A stretch of 64,000 nucleotides of DNA from Oscillatoria sp. FACHB-1407 (GCF_014697545.1 NZ_JACJSA010000010.1:62001-126000), one strand, 5' to 3'. Numbered from the stretch's first letter, positions 44,915-53,492 are shown. Numbers and translations are program-made. Notes: generated by a model not told the origin, from the letters alone.

Positions 44915-44992
44915 AGTGTTAAGTTTGTTTATCCTGCAAAGCAAGCCTAGTATACGGTTTAGCGTGAGCCGTTGGATACTCACTGCGACAGG

Positions 44993-45985
44993 TTATAACC
45001 TAATATTTTTGAGATGGCTTCTGGGATCACTGCTACGAGCAGCACGCAGCTTTTCGTAATACTCCCGCTCAGTGGGGCTGAGATCCTTAGGCGCAACAAT
45101 TACAACCCGCACAAGTTGATCTCCCCTACCGTCTTTGGGCTTAGGCCATCCCTTGCCTCGCAAACGCAACGTTTGCCCAGAGCGGATGCCTGCTGGAATA
45201 TTCATCGTCACAGTGCCATCGGGTGTAGGCACCTCGATCGCCCCTCCTAATGCAGCTTCATCAGGGGCGATTGGAACTTCGCACACCAGATTATCCCCTT
45301 CAAATTGGAAGAAGGAGTGGGGTTGCACTTCAATTTTGAGATACAAATCGCCCCTTTGTTGGTTGTTATAGGGACTGATTTGTCCTTTTCCCTTGACTCG
45401 AATGCGGCTTCCTGGCTTCGCTCCTGCTGGAATGCGAACCGTGATAATTTCGCTGCCCACACTCAGTCGTTGCTGCACCCCATGAAATGCTTCGGGGAGA
45501 GTCAGCGTCAGGGTTGATTCTAGGTCGAGATTTCCAGCACCCGCTTGGGGATCAAAACCACCATAGTCATTAAAGCCACCAAAGCCTCCTGTACCACTGG
45601 GAGGGCGATAGTTGTAGCTGCGTCCACCCCCAGGCGCACCTGTGCTAAAGCGACCTAATAATTCATTAATAAATTCGTCGAAGCTGCCGTACTGGCTAAA
45701 GTCGAAGCCACCATAATCAGCGGTCGTAGAACCGGGCGACCAACTACCTGCCTGCTTCCAATATTGCCCAAACTGGTCATATTTCTTACGTTTGTCTGGG
45801 TCGGAGAGCACTTCGTAGGCTTCGTTGATTTCTTTGAAGCGAGCTTCCGCTACTTTATCGCCCGGATTCATATCAGGGTGATATTGTCGTGCCAGCTTAC
45901 GATAGGTTTGCTTGATTTCGTCAGCATTTGCAGTTTTGCTGACCCCTAACACGGCGTAGTAGTCTTTGAAATCCGTTGCAGCCAT
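44993..45985 (-). CDS. DnaJ-type co-chaperone without zinc finger (CbpA/DnaJ2-like)
   Basis: A 330-residue type II Hsp40. The J-domain (residues 6-72) has the HPD motif at 36-38 in ARQYHPDMNPGD. A Gly/Phe-rich linker spans about 90-150, and the C-terminal peptide-binding domains start near LDLESTLTLTLPEAFHG and include AGAKPGSRIRVKGKGQ and IPAGIRSGQTLRLRGKGWPK. The CxxCxGxG repeats of DnaJ proper are absent. It stimulates DnaK ATPase in the cytoplasm. It is first in a run with ccmP and the pentapeptide gene and divergent from an OppC-like permease. Confidence 0.93.
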   Translation of the reverse strand: MAATDFKDYYAVLGVSKTANADEIKQTYRKLARQYHPDMNPGDKVAEARFKEINEAYEVLSDPDKRKKYDQFGQYWKQAGSWSPGSTTADYGGFDFSQYGSFDEFINELLGRFSTGAPGGGRSYNYRPPSGTGGFGGFNDYGGFDPQAGAGNLDLESTLTLTLPEAFHGVQQRLSVGSEIITVRIPAGAKPGSRIRVKGKGQISPYNNQQRGDLYLKIEVQPHSFFQFEGDNLVCEVPIAPDEAALGGAIEVPTPDGTVTMNIPAGIRSGQTLRLRGKGWPKPKDGRGDQLVRVVIVAPKDLSPTEREYYEKLRAARSSDPRSHLKNIRL

Positions 45986-46084
45986 TCAGCTGTCTCCTCC
46001 ACAGGTTCTGCTTTTAACCTAACAATATTTTTGGCTAAAAGCGGTTCGGTTGCTGCTGAAAGTAAAGGCGAAATTTCCTCACCT

Positions 46085-46215
46085 GGGAAAAGGAGGAATA
46101 GGGAATAGGGAATGGGCAATGGGTTCTTACCCACACTCCCTCCCCCCTTACTCCCTTACTCCCACTCCCTCTTACTCCCCCTTACTTCCTTACTCCCTTA
46201 CTCTCTACTTCTCCA
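46085..46215. repeat. Purine then pyrimidine tandem tract in a divergent region
   Basis: 46087-46125 is purine-rich (GGGAATAGGGAATGGG) and 46133-46212 is pyrimidine-rich with CTTACTCC/CTCCCTTA units. Seen from each divergent gene the sense strand before the start is pyrimidine-rich. Confidence 0.7.
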
Positions 46216-46218
46216 TCG

Positions 46219-47163
46219 ATGACCGATCGCCCCCTTTCACACTGTAAAATTTGCCTGATACGCTTTGCATCCAAATCCATGACCCAACTCAAATTGCGAT
46301 CGCCCAAGTTATTCCGCAGCCTGGAGCGTCCCAGTCTCTCTCGACAAATGATGGCGATCGGGCTGTTGATCACACTGGTGTTTGTGACAGTGGCAATTTT
46401 TGCGCCTTTGATGCAGTCTTGGGGATGGATTCAAGACCCCATTGAATCGCTAACAAACCCGATTCATCAGCCTCCATCAGCAGAGCACTGGTTTGGCACC
46501 AGTCGTCAGGGCTACGACATCTTTTCACGCACGTTGTTTGGCACTCAAGCTGCGCTGCAAGTCGTCATTCTGGCAACGGTGTTGAGTGTGTTGGTGGGCG
46601 TTCCGTTGGGCATGGTGAGCGGCTATCTCGGTGGCAGGCTCGATCGCCTGTTGGTGTTTTTGATGGATGCGGTCTATACGCTGCCGGGATTGTTATTGTC
46701 GGTGACACTGGCGTTTGTGGTGGGTCGGGGGGTGATCAATGCGGCGATCGCTCTCAGCATTGCCTATGTGCCTCAATATTACCGGGTGGTACGAAATCAT
46801 ACGGTCAGCGTCAAGACGGAGCTATTCATCGAAGCAGCACAGGCGATGGGTGCCTCAACCTGGGTGGTATTGTCTCGCTATTTGTTTCTCAACGTGATTC
46901 AGAGTGTGCCTGTGCTGTTTACGCTGAATGCGGCGGATGCAGCCCTTACGTTGGGAAGTTTGGGTTTTTTGGGGTTAGGCTTACCGGATCAAACACCAGA
47001 ATGGGGGCAAGATCTGCGGCAGGCATTGGATGCGTTGCCAACTGGCATTTGGTGGACAGCTTTATTTCCGGGGTTAGCCCTGACCTCCCTAGTGGTGGGC
47101 TTGTCTCTGCTGGGTGAAGGGTTGAATGAGTTTGTGAATCCGCTGTTGCGGCGTGAGGAGTGA
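46219..47163 (+). CDS. OppC/DppC-like ABC transporter permease
   Basis: A 314-residue inner-membrane permease of the peptide/nickel type. After an N-terminal membrane helix (MMAIGLLITLVFVTVAIFAP) comes the conserved EHWFGTSRQGYDIFSRTLFG entry, then five further helices and the EAA cytoplasmic loop (IEAAQAMGASTWVVLSRYLF) that contacts the ATPase. LGSLGFLGLGLPDQTPEWGQ is typical of the OppC branch. The start could also be Met21. No OppB-, ATPase- or substrate-binding-protein genes are adjacent, so its partners must be elsewhere. A second OppC-like gene lies at 52353. Confidence 0.9.
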   Translation: MTDRPLSHCKICLIRFASKSMTQLKLRSPKLFRSLERPSLSRQMMAIGLLITLVFVTVAIFAPLMQSWGWIQDPIESLTNPIHQPPSAEHWFGTSRQGYDIFSRTLFGTQAALQVVILATVLSVLVGVPLGMVSGYLGGRLDRLLVFLMDAVYTLPGLLLSVTLAFVVGRGVINAAIALSIAYVPQYYRVVRNHTVSVKTELFIEAAQAMGASTWVVLSRYLFLNVIQSVPVLFTLNAADAALTLGSLGFLGLGLPDQTPEWGQDLRQALDALPTGIWWTALFPGLALTSLVVGLSLLGEGLNEFVNPLLRREE

Positions 47164-47165
47164 GA

Positions 47166-47404
47166 GAGGGGAGGAAGAAAGGATACACGATGAAGGATGA
47201 AAGATAAAAAAGATGAAGGATAAGGATAAAAGGGAAGAGGCGCGATTCGTCACGTCTATGTGAGGTCTAGGGAGTAGGGAGTGAAGGGGATTTTATCCTT
47301 CATCCTTCGGCCTTCATCCTTTATCCTTCATCCTTTATCCTTCGGCCTTCATCCTTTATCCTTCATCCTTTATCCTTCGGCCTTCATCCTTCATCCTTTA
47401 TCCT
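47166..47404. repeat. Heptanucleotide tandem tracts between convergent genes
   Basis: 47175-47245 is purine-rich (AAAGGATGAAAGATAAAAAG) and 47290-47404 is made of ATCCTTT/ATCCTTC/GGCCTTC heptamers on the plus strand. Each convergent gene thus has a purine-rich sense strand after its stop. The stop codon of the WD40 gene (TGA at 47405-47407) lies in the heptad tract. Confidence 0.82.
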
Positions 47405-48529
47405 TCATCCTTTAGCCTTGCCCCTCTTGCCCTTGTACCAAAATGCGATCGCCCCTGCGATGCCCAACATTCCTAATCCTGCGACAACCACGGTCGTTAA
47501 GGAAGTAACGTTGGTTGATGCTTCATTGAGTTGCCAGAGTTTGAGGATGCCGTCTTCTCCGGCAGAGAGTAAGTATTGGCTATCGGGGGAGAAGTCCAGG
47601 TACTCCACGCCTTCTGCATGGGCGATGATCTGCTCTTGAAGCTCAAAGCCGTCTACCCGATAAATTCTAAAACTGGTGTGCTCACTGGGGGAATTATCTT
47701 CTGGATCACCGCCTGCGGTCGCGAGGTAACGCCCATCCGGGGAGAAGGCGACTGCTTCTACATTGGTTCCATCATGGTTCAGGGTTGCGATTAACTCACC
47801 ATCTGCAAAGCGAAAAATTTTGACGGCTCCTTCAGGTCCATTTCCCGTTGCAATCCATTGACCATCTGGAGACACTCGTACGGATTTGATGGAGCCACCT
47901 TCCTCAGCTGCGTCAATCTCCCGTACTTGATCACCATCCTCAATGCGTGTGATTTTCACGGTTCGATCGCATGACCCGGTCAAAACATATTGATCGTCTG
48001 GGCTGAAGTCGATGGAGTTGACATCGCAATCATGCCGTACTCGAAAATCGTCATATCGTTCCCAATCGGCAGGGTTATAGAGCCGGAGGGTGTTTTTGTC
48101 GGGGGCTGCAAAATACTGTCCATTGTTTGAGAAGGCAATGCCGTCGGCTCCATCGCCACCCAACTCGGCTACCAATTCGCCATCACTGCCCCGGTAGATT
48201 TTGATCCCGTCTGAGTTGCCACCTGCGGCGACCCATTCTCCATCAGGAGAGAAGGCGACTGCCTCAACTTCGCCTGTTTTGCCGTCTATGGAGCCATCCC
48301 AATAGATGCTCTGCCACACGAGTTGGCGATCGCTCTGTTGCCACACATTGACTTTGCCATCGGCACTGCCAGTCACAATGAAGCGATCGCTTTTAGCAAA
48401 TTCGGCTGCCTCAATCGTGCCCTCTGTGCCGCGTGTATCGACCTCCAATTCCCAAACCAGCGTCGTGATTTGGGTTGAGCCAACAGACAACATTCCAGTC
48501 AGTAGTGCTGCAATTGCCTTTATCCGCAT
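47405..48529 (-). CDS. Exported WD40 propeller with C-terminal membrane anchor
   Basis: A 374-residue protein with an N-terminal signal peptide (MRIKAIAALLTGMLSVGS) and about seven WD40 blades (FSPDGEWVAAGG, FSPDDQYVLTGSCDRTVKI, FSPDGRYLATAGGD, FSPDSQYLLSAGEDGILKLW). The C-terminus is a Gly-rich hydrophobic helix and a basic tail (VAGLGMLGIAGAIAFWYKGK), resembling a PEP-CTERM-type sorting end without a clear PEP motif. The propeller should face the periplasm. It differs from the TIR-WD40 proteins in blade sequence and has no effector domain. The ligand is unknown. Its final codons are contributed by a heptad repeat. Confidence 0.8.
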   Translation of the reverse strand: MRIKAIAALLTGMLSVGSTQITTLVWELEVDTRGTEGTIEAAEFAKSDRFIVTGSADGKVNVWQQSDRQLVWQSIYWDGSIDGKTGEVEAVAFSPDGEWVAAGGNSDGIKIYRGSDGELVAELGGDGADGIAFSNNGQYFAAPDKNTLRLYNPADWERYDDFRVRHDCDVNSIDFSPDDQYVLTGSCDRTVKITRIEDGDQVREIDAAEEGGSIKSVRVSPDGQWIATGNGPEGAVKIFRFADGELIATLNHDGTNVEAVAFSPDGRYLATAGGDPEDNSPSEHTSFRIYRVDGFELQEQIIAHAEGVEYLDFSPDSQYLLSAGEDGILKLWQLNEASTNVTSLTTVVVAGLGMLGIAGAIAFWYKGKRGKAKG

Positions 48530-48609
48530 AGAGGTTTATTCCAAGTGACACTGATCTTTATCTCCTGATTTATAGCTTTTTTAAAAAAATCTTGTGGGAG
48601 AATAGTACT

Positions 48610-48711
48610 ACCGATTTAATCTTTGATTGTGGCAGAGCACTGGGTAGGAGCGTTTCGCGAAACGCCCTTACGGAATCATGTGCAGCGAAGCCAATTCAAA
48701 TTAAACTCGGT
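48610..48711 (+). repeat. Repeat family G, copy 2
   Basis: ACCGATTTAATCTTTGATTG at the left, the core CGTTTCGCGAAACG and TTCAAATTAAACTCGGT at the right. The ends are imperfect inverted repeats. It matches 471-569 in inverse orientation over about 95 bases. Confidence 0.68.
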
Positions 48712-48814
48712 TGCTTTAGGGTAGGGAGGAGGGTGTGGGGAATGGGGAGTCGAAAAGGAACCAGTCTGTGTTGTTCCTCTCTTGTCACGCTTTCTGCAAA
48801 CAAATTTCATCCAA

Positions 48815-48995
48815 ACCCCGTTTCCAGATTCCCGCCTGGAGATGGAGTTACAGAGGCTCTGCCCTCTGGAGCAATGGTTGGCAACAAAACGGCGTTGCTG
48901 ATCTTGGGGGTGAATGAGTTGCGAGCATCTTGCTCGCACCAGCTTAGACGATTTGCCTCAAGGGAGTGTGAGCGTCTCGCTCACGCCATGTCAGG
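48815..48995 (+). repeat. Multi-hairpin intergenic element
   Basis: Three small stems follow each other: AGAGGCTCTGCCCTCT near 48852, TGCGAGCATCTTGCTCGCA at 48920-48938 and GTGAGCGTCTCGCTCAC at 48968-48984. There is one copy in this window. No gene is seen in 48530-49140. Confidence 0.5.
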
Positions 48996-49140
48996 ACAAT
49001 CATCCCTTTATTCAGCAATGCCAACCAAACATCTACAAGTGCATTCCTGCTGACAACCAGAAATCCAAAATCCAACGTCACTGAGGGCAAGCGAGAGCGA
49101 TTGTTTCTGTAAAGTAGAAAAAATCATCTGAGTCAATGCA

Positions 49141-50733
49141 ATGGGTATAACCTCAACCAGGGGTGGGGCGATCGCTGCCGGACACCCCAATGTCGCTGAA
49201 GCAGGCAGAGCCATTCTGCAAGCGGGAGGAAATGCATTTGATGCGATTGTTGCCGCTGTTTTAACCTCCTGTGTGGCGGAGCCAACGCTAACCTCGATTG
49301 CAGGAGGAGGGTTTTTGCTGGCGCACACGCAGGACAACCGCAATATCCTGTTTGACTTTTTTACCCAGACTCCAAGGCAAAAACGCGACATCCAAAGCGT
49401 TGATTTTTATCCGGTGGATGTCAACTTCGGCAGCGTAACCCAAGAGTTTCATGTGGGGTTGGGGTCGATGGCAGTCCCCGGCAACCTTGCAGGTTTGTTT
49501 CATGTGCATCAAAAACTCGGTCGATTGCCCTTCTCAACCGTTGTAGAACCTGCCATTCACTACGCCAAAACGGGGGTTGAGATGGGTGAATTTCAAGCCT
49601 ACTGCTTCCAGATCTTGTCGCCCATCTGGTTAGCCAATCCTGAAGCTCGCCAGGTTGCTGCCCCTCAAGGAACGCTGTTGCAACCTGGAGAAACACTCTT
49701 CATGACAGAGTTAGCCAATACACTGGCCTATCTGGCGGAGGAAGGTGCAAGACCCTTTTATGAAGGGGAGATTGCTCAGCAATTCGTTAAGAACTGTCGC
49801 GATCGCGGTGGGTACATCACTCTAGATGATCTCAAGCACTATCGGGTGATTGAGCGAGAACCGTTGATGATGCACTATCGAGGCAACACGTTTGTCACCA
49901 ATCCACCCCCCAGTTCTGGAGGCACGCTAATTGCCTTTGCGCTCAAACTCCTATCACAGGTCGATCTAACTCAGATGTCATTTGGCTCAACCGAGCATCT
50001 CACCCTACTTGCACGAGTCATGCAACTGACCAATGCGGCTCGCAAGGATGGCTACGACAGCCGATTGTATGAGCCGAATGTAGCGGAACGATTTTTGGCA
50101 ACGGAGCATTTAGCGAGGTATGCCCAGGAACTGCTGCAAACTGAGGGAGTGGGTCTAGAGAATCCAACGACGCTCAACAAATGGGGTAGCACAACCCATG
50201 TGAGTGTCGTTGACAACGAGGGAAATGCTGCCAGTGCAACAACGTCTAACGGAGAGGGGTCAGCTTACGTCATCCCCGGAACTGGCGTGATGGTCAATAA
50301 CATGCTGGGAGAAGCTGACCTGCACCCTAACGGCTTCCACGCATGGCAGGAGAATGTTCGCATCTCATCGATGATGGCTCCGACGATGGTGTTGCGCCAA
50401 AACAAACCGGAAATCGTGTTAGGTTCCGGAGGCTCAAACCGAATTCGTACAGCCATTTTGCAGGTGATCTCCAACATCATCGATTTTGGTATGTCAGTGG
50501 AGACAGCGGTGAATAGCCCGCGTGTGCATTGGGAGGAGGGAGTGTTTAGTGTAGAACCGGGTTTCGAGAACTTGCAGATCGATCGCACCCAGTTTCCCTT
50601 TGATGATCAGGTGGTGTTGTGGGAACAGCAGAATATGTTTTTTGGAGGAGTCCATACGGTGTTTGAAGATGCCGCAGGGTGTATCTCAGGGGCAGGCGAT
50701 CGCCGCCGCAATGGAGCCGTTGCAACGTGTTGA
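49141..50733 (+). CDS. ggt: Gamma-glutamyltransferase / glutathione hydrolase
   Basis: A 530-residue Ntn-hydrolase that transfers or hydrolyses the gamma-glutamyl group of glutathione. The large-subunit start has AAGHPNVAEAGRAILQAGGN and GGGFLLAH. The precursor should self-cleave before Thr351 in KWGSTTHVSVVD, the nucleophile of the small subunit. SNGEGSAYVIPGTGVMVNNM and LGSGGSNRIRTAILQV complete the active site (oxyanion and glutamate-binding loops). No signal peptide is visible, unlike the periplasmic E. coli enzyme, so the site may be cytoplasmic. Its 3' end overlaps the CPBP gene by a few bases, implying translational coupling. Confidence 0.92.
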   Translation: MGITSTRGGAIAAGHPNVAEAGRAILQAGGNAFDAIVAAVLTSCVAEPTLTSIAGGGFLLAHTQDNRNILFDFFTQTPRQKRDIQSVDFYPVDVNFGSVTQEFHVGLGSMAVPGNLAGLFHVHQKLGRLPFSTVVEPAIHYAKTGVEMGEFQAYCFQILSPIWLANPEARQVAAPQGTLLQPGETLFMTELANTLAYLAEEGARPFYEGEIAQQFVKNCRDRGGYITLDDLKHYRVIEREPLMMHYRGNTFVTNPPPSSGGTLIAFALKLLSQVDLTQMSFGSTEHLTLLARVMQLTNAARKDGYDSRLYEPNVAERFLATEHLARYAQELLQTEGVGLENPTTLNKWGSTTHVSVVDNEGNAASATTSNGEGSAYVIPGTGVMVNNMLGEADLHPNGFHAWQENVRISSMMAPTMVLRQNKPEIVLGSGGSNRIRTAILQVISNIIDFGMSVETAVNSPRVHWEEGVFSVEPGFENLQIDRTQFPFDDQVVLWEQQNMFFGGVHTVFEDAAGCISGAGDRRRNGAVATC

Positions 50734-51266
50734 TTCGTGTGGTGTGCGATCGCATCTGGCTGGCTATCACAACCTTTCCCACCTGGCAGGAGTGGTTAAC
50801 GGCGGGAGGGTTGGGTTTGCTATTGGCGGTGTTGCTGATTCCGTTGGGATTGGCGATCGGGTTTCTTCAGGTTGAAGTGATTCGTTCGCCCAAAGTTATC
50901 TTGACCGTGGGGGCGATCGCTCTCTTCTCTCCCGGCATCACCGAAGAACTATTGTTTCGAGCCTTGCTCTTGCCCCATCCCAGTGAATCTGTCTCCTTCA
51001 CCAATCTCAGCATATGGTTTAGCTTCAGCCTGATTCTGTTTATTCTTTACCATCCCCTAAATGCGTTAAGCCTTTATCCTGCGGGTCGTCCTACCTTTAT
51101 GACTCCCGGTTTTTTAGTGCTGGCGGCTCTGTTGGGGGTGATTTGTGCGATCGCCTATCTGCAAACGGGGTCGCTGTGGTTGCCTGTCCTCCTGCACTGG
51201 CTGGCGGTTATGGTTTGGTTGTTATGTCTGGGGGGATATCGGCGGTTGCAGAAGAATGAGGAATGA
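50727..51266 (+). CDS. CPBP family intramembrane glutamic protease
   Basis: A membrane protein of about 180 residues with several hydrophobic helices. The motif ITEELLFRALLL holds the paired catalytic Glu and Arg, ILYHPLNAL supplies the first His, and VLLHWLAVMVWLL the second, as in CAAX/Abi proteases. The start is uncertain: GTG 50727 or TTG 50730 overlap the ggt stop, and no ATG is available near it. CPBP proteins process membrane-associated peptides or proteins; the substrate is unknown. A purine-rich heptad tract begins at the stop codon. Confidence 0.82.
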   Translation: MLIRVVCDRIWLAITTFPTWQEWLTAGGLGLLLAVLLIPLGLAIGFLQVEVIRSPKVILTVGAIALFSPGITEELLFRALLLPHPSESVSFTNLSIWFSFSLILFILYHPLNALSLYPAGRPTFMTPGFLVLAALLGVICAIAYLQTGSLWLPVLLHWLAVMVWLLCLGGYRRLQKNEE

Positions 51267-51267
51267 A

Positions 51268-51350
51268 GAGAGAAGAAAGAAGGATAAAGGATGAAGGATG
51301 AAGGATGAAGGATAAAGGATGAAGGATAAAGGATGAAGGATAAAGGATGA
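51268..51350 (+). repeat. Heptanucleotide tandem tract (GGATGAA/GGATAAA)
   Basis: About ten consecutive AAGGATGA/AAGGATAA heptamers follow the CPBP stop codon. Confidence 0.85.
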
Positions 51351-51366
51351 AAAATGAATCTCAAAC

Positions 51367-51555
51367 ATTCAAATTTGTATCCTGGATAAACAACTTTGTT
51401 ATTGGGATATTCAAATTTGTATCCTGATCATTCAAGTTTGTATGTCAGCTATTCAAATTTGTATCCTGATCATTCAAGTTTGTATGTCAGGTATTCAAGT
51501 TTGTATGTCAGCCATTCAAATTTGTATCTTGACTATTCAAATTTGTATTCCCGAT
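51367..51555 (+). repeat. 21-bp tandem array
   Basis: Seven contiguous 21-bp units run from 51409 to 51555, with a further unit at 51367-51387. Two unit types alternate: ATTCAAATTTGTATCCTGATC and ATTCAAGTTTGTATGTCAGC. The period is three heptads, so one frame would give a heptapeptide repeat (YSNLYPD/HSSLYVS) but has no good start or codon support. No CRISPR-like spacer structure is present. Confidence 0.85.
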
Positions 51556-51579
51556 ATAGCCGTAGTCATCTCAATTTAA

Positions 51580-51690
51580 TTCTCGTTCCCAGCTAGAAGC
51601 TGGGAATTCCCCTACAAGTGGCTCTGTCACTGATTTTAAGGAGGCAGAGCCTCCCCTACGACATGCCAAGGCAGAGCCTTGGAACGAGAT
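51580..51690 (+). repeat. MITE-like repeat family F
   Basis: The ends TTCTCGTTCC and GGAACGAGAT are inverted repeats. Inside are hairpins CCCAGCTAGAAGCTGGG, GGAGGCAGAGCCTCC and CCAAGGCAGAGCCTTGG. A lone repeat D left end (51555-51568) and repeat C copy 3 flank it. Confidence 0.6.
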
Positions 51691-51710
51691 AAACACTACC
51701 ATCCTTTGTC

Positions 51711-51740
51711 TGGTGCGTTACGCTGTCGCTAACAGCATCC
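51711..51740 (-). repeat. Repeat C, copy 3 (inverted)
   Basis: GGTGCGTTACGCTGTCGCTAA followed by CAGCATCCC is the reverse complement of the copies at 14080 and 36123. Confidence 0.62.
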
Positions 51741-51766
51741 CACACGGTTGCCTTTTATCCTTTATC

Positions 51767-51875
51767 GGTGGTGTTCCAAACCTGTTGATAACCTCTGTAA
51801 GACCCCCTGTAGTCCCCCTTGGTAAGGGGGACGGCGACAGCCGGGGGTTAGTAGCAACAGATCTGAAACACTACC
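51767..51875 (+). repeat. MITE-like repeat family E, copy 1
   Basis: A 109-bp element nearly identical to 63292-63400. Its ends GGTGGTGTTCCAAACCTGTT and AACAGATCTGAAACACTACC are imperfect inverted repeats. The centre is a hairpin CCCCCTTGGTAAGGGGG whose inner bases are inverted relative to the other copy. It interrupts a pyrimidine heptad tract (CCTTTATCC on both sides) that ends at the DUF1823 start. Confidence 0.85.
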
Positions 51876-51951
51876 CCTTTATCCTTTATCCTTTATCCTT
51901 AATTTCACGTTTCTTTCTTCTTTTTTCCTTCTTCCCTCTTCTCTCCTTCCC

Positions 51952-52308
51952 ATGCTTCTCACCACCGACACCATCTGGGCAATTCTCAAAGACACTATCG
52001 ACGATACAACCGCAAATCGACTCGTTTGGGAGTGTTTGGGCTATCGCTATGATGAAGCGACGGGCAAGTGGGATTCCAGTCAGGTCGCAGCGGAGTGGCG
52101 CGAGGAGTATCCTGAACCGCCTGACTTTATTGCCAGTCGTCCGGCAACGGTGAAGTTGACACGCTCCATTCCCAAAGAAAACAAACAATTGTTAAAAGAA
52201 GAATTGGGCTTTGAGGGTTACAAAGTGGGAGAATTAGTACCTCGGTTGACCCGACGAGCGACGATCGCCAACTGGTTGTTGAGCCACAGAAAAGAGCAGG
52301 GGTTGTAA
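51952..52308 (+). CDS. DUF1823 family protein
   Basis: A 118-residue soluble protein restricted, as far as I recall, to cyanobacteria and plastids. Landmarks are TDTIWAILKDTIDDTTANRL, VWECLGYRYDEATGKWD, WREEYPEPPDFIASRPATVK and LTRSIPKENKQLLKEELGF. No catalytic motif is evident and the function is unknown. The 70 bases before the ATG are a pyrimidine-rich tract (TTTATCC, then CTTCCCTCTTCTC), so no Shine-Dalgarno is seen. The ABC permease starts 44 bases downstream on the same strand. Confidence 0.88.
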   Translation: MLLTTDTIWAILKDTIDDTTANRLVWECLGYRYDEATGKWDSSQVAAEWREEYPEPPDFIASRPATVKLTRSIPKENKQLLKEELGFEGYKVGELVPRLTRRATIANWLLSHRKEQGL

Positions 52309-52352
52309 ACTATCAGAATCTCCAGTCCAACATCTAAAATCCCAAATCGGTT

Positions 52353-53492
52353 ATGACGTGGTGGCAGAAGTTTAGAAAAAATTCCCTCGCTCAACTCGGC
52401 GCAATTATTCTGTTGATTTTTTATTTAACGGTCATTGCTGCGGAGTTTTTTGCTCCCTATGATCCCTATGCCTCGCAGGTGGATGGGTCACTGCTGCCAC
52501 CCACTGAGGTTTATTGGCGCAATCAGGAAACGGGGCAGTTCATTGGTCCTCACGTCTACCCCACTACACAAGGCCCAGTTGATTTGGAGACGGGCGATCG
52601 CCTGGTGTCAGTTGATTTCAGTAGACCGTCTCCGATTCGGTTGTTTGTTCAGGGAGATGAGTATCGGTTTCTAGAGATAAAGCTGCCTCTGCCAACACGT
52701 TTGTCGTTGAGTGAGCCACAGTTTGAAGAAATCACTGTGTTTCCCGGTATTCCCGGCAATCTTCACCTATTTGGAACGGCGGGAGATGGCAGGATCAACG
52801 TTTTGGGAACGGATGAGCAGGCACGCGATCAGTTCAGTCGTCTGATCTATGGGGGACGGGTCAGCCTCAGCATTGGCCTGGTAGGGATTATCATTTCCTT
52901 CCCGTTGGGAATGCTGGTAGGAGGCATTTCTGGCTACTTTGGTGGGGTGGTAGATGCATCCCTGATGCGAATTGTCGAAGTGTTGATGACAATTCCCAGT
53001 ATTTATTTGTTGGTGGCATTAGCAGCGGTCTTGCCTGCGGGGTTAACCAGTTCACAACGGTTTTTGTTGATTGTTCTGATTACCTCATTCGTCAGTTGGG
53101 CAGGTCTGGCACGGGTGATTCGGGGGCAGGTGCTCTCGATTAAAGAAAGGGAGTTTGTACAAGCGGCACGAGCCATGGGGGGGCGATCGCTCTACATCAT
53201 CACGCGCCACGTATTACCGCAGACTGCAACCTATATCATCATTTCAGCCACCCTTTCGATTCCCAGCTTCATTGTTGCTGAAGCCGTTCTTAGCCTGATC
53301 GGACTGGGCATTCAACAACCCGACCCCTCCTGGGGCAATATGTTGTCTCTTGCCACCAATGCCTCATTCCTCGTGTTGCAACCGTGGCTAATCTGGTCAC
53401 CTGCCATCCTCATTGTTGTCACCGTGTTGGCATTCAACTTGTTAGGCGATGGCTTGCGTGATGCCCTTGATCCACGTGGTTTGCAGCGGTGA
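52353..53492 (+). CDS. OppC/DppC-like ABC transporter permease with long periplasmic insert
   Basis: A 379-residue permease of the peptide/nickel class. After the first helix (AQLGAIILLIFYLTVIAAEF) there is a periplasmic segment of about 120 residues (APYDPYASQVDGSLLPPTEV onward), longer than usual, before LGTDEQARDQFSRLIYGGRV. Five more helices and the EAA loop (VQAARAMGGRSLYIITRHVL) follow, and SLIGLGIQQPDPSWGNML is typical of OppC. The partner OppB, ATPases and binding protein are not adjacent. The sulfotransferase gene starts 6 bases after the stop, an unexpected operon partner. Confidence 0.92.
   Translation: MTWWQKFRKNSLAQLGAIILLIFYLTVIAAEFFAPYDPYASQVDGSLLPPTEVYWRNQETGQFIGPHVYPTTQGPVDLETGDRLVSVDFSRPSPIRLFVQGDEYRFLEIKLPLPTRLSLSEPQFEEITVFPGIPGNLHLFGTAGDGRINVLGTDEQARDQFSRLIYGGRVSLSIGLVGIIISFPLGMLVGGISGYFGGVVDASLMRIVEVLMTIPSIYLLVALAAVLPAGLTSSQRFLLIVLITSFVSWAGLARVIRGQVLSIKEREFVQAARAMGGRSLYIITRHVLPQTATYIIISATLSIPSFIVAEAVLSLIGLGIQQPDPSWGNMLSLATNASFLVLQPWLIWSPAILIVVTVLAFNLLGDGLRDALDPRGLQR

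Noticed and set aside
51367-51555. Possible CRISPR array
   Set aside because: The units are contiguous with no unique spacers, the period is 21, and no cas genes are nearby. No CRISPR array was found anywhere in the window.
51396-51596. Frame giving heptapeptide repeats YSNLYPD/HSSLYVS
   Set aside because: It follows from the 21-bp array. There is no ribosome binding site and the frame runs on into repeat F, so it is treated as a repeat and not a gene.
51713-52153. 146-residue plus-strand frame across repeats C and E
   Set aside because: It runs through two mobile repeats and a heptad tract and then overlaps DUF1823 in another frame.
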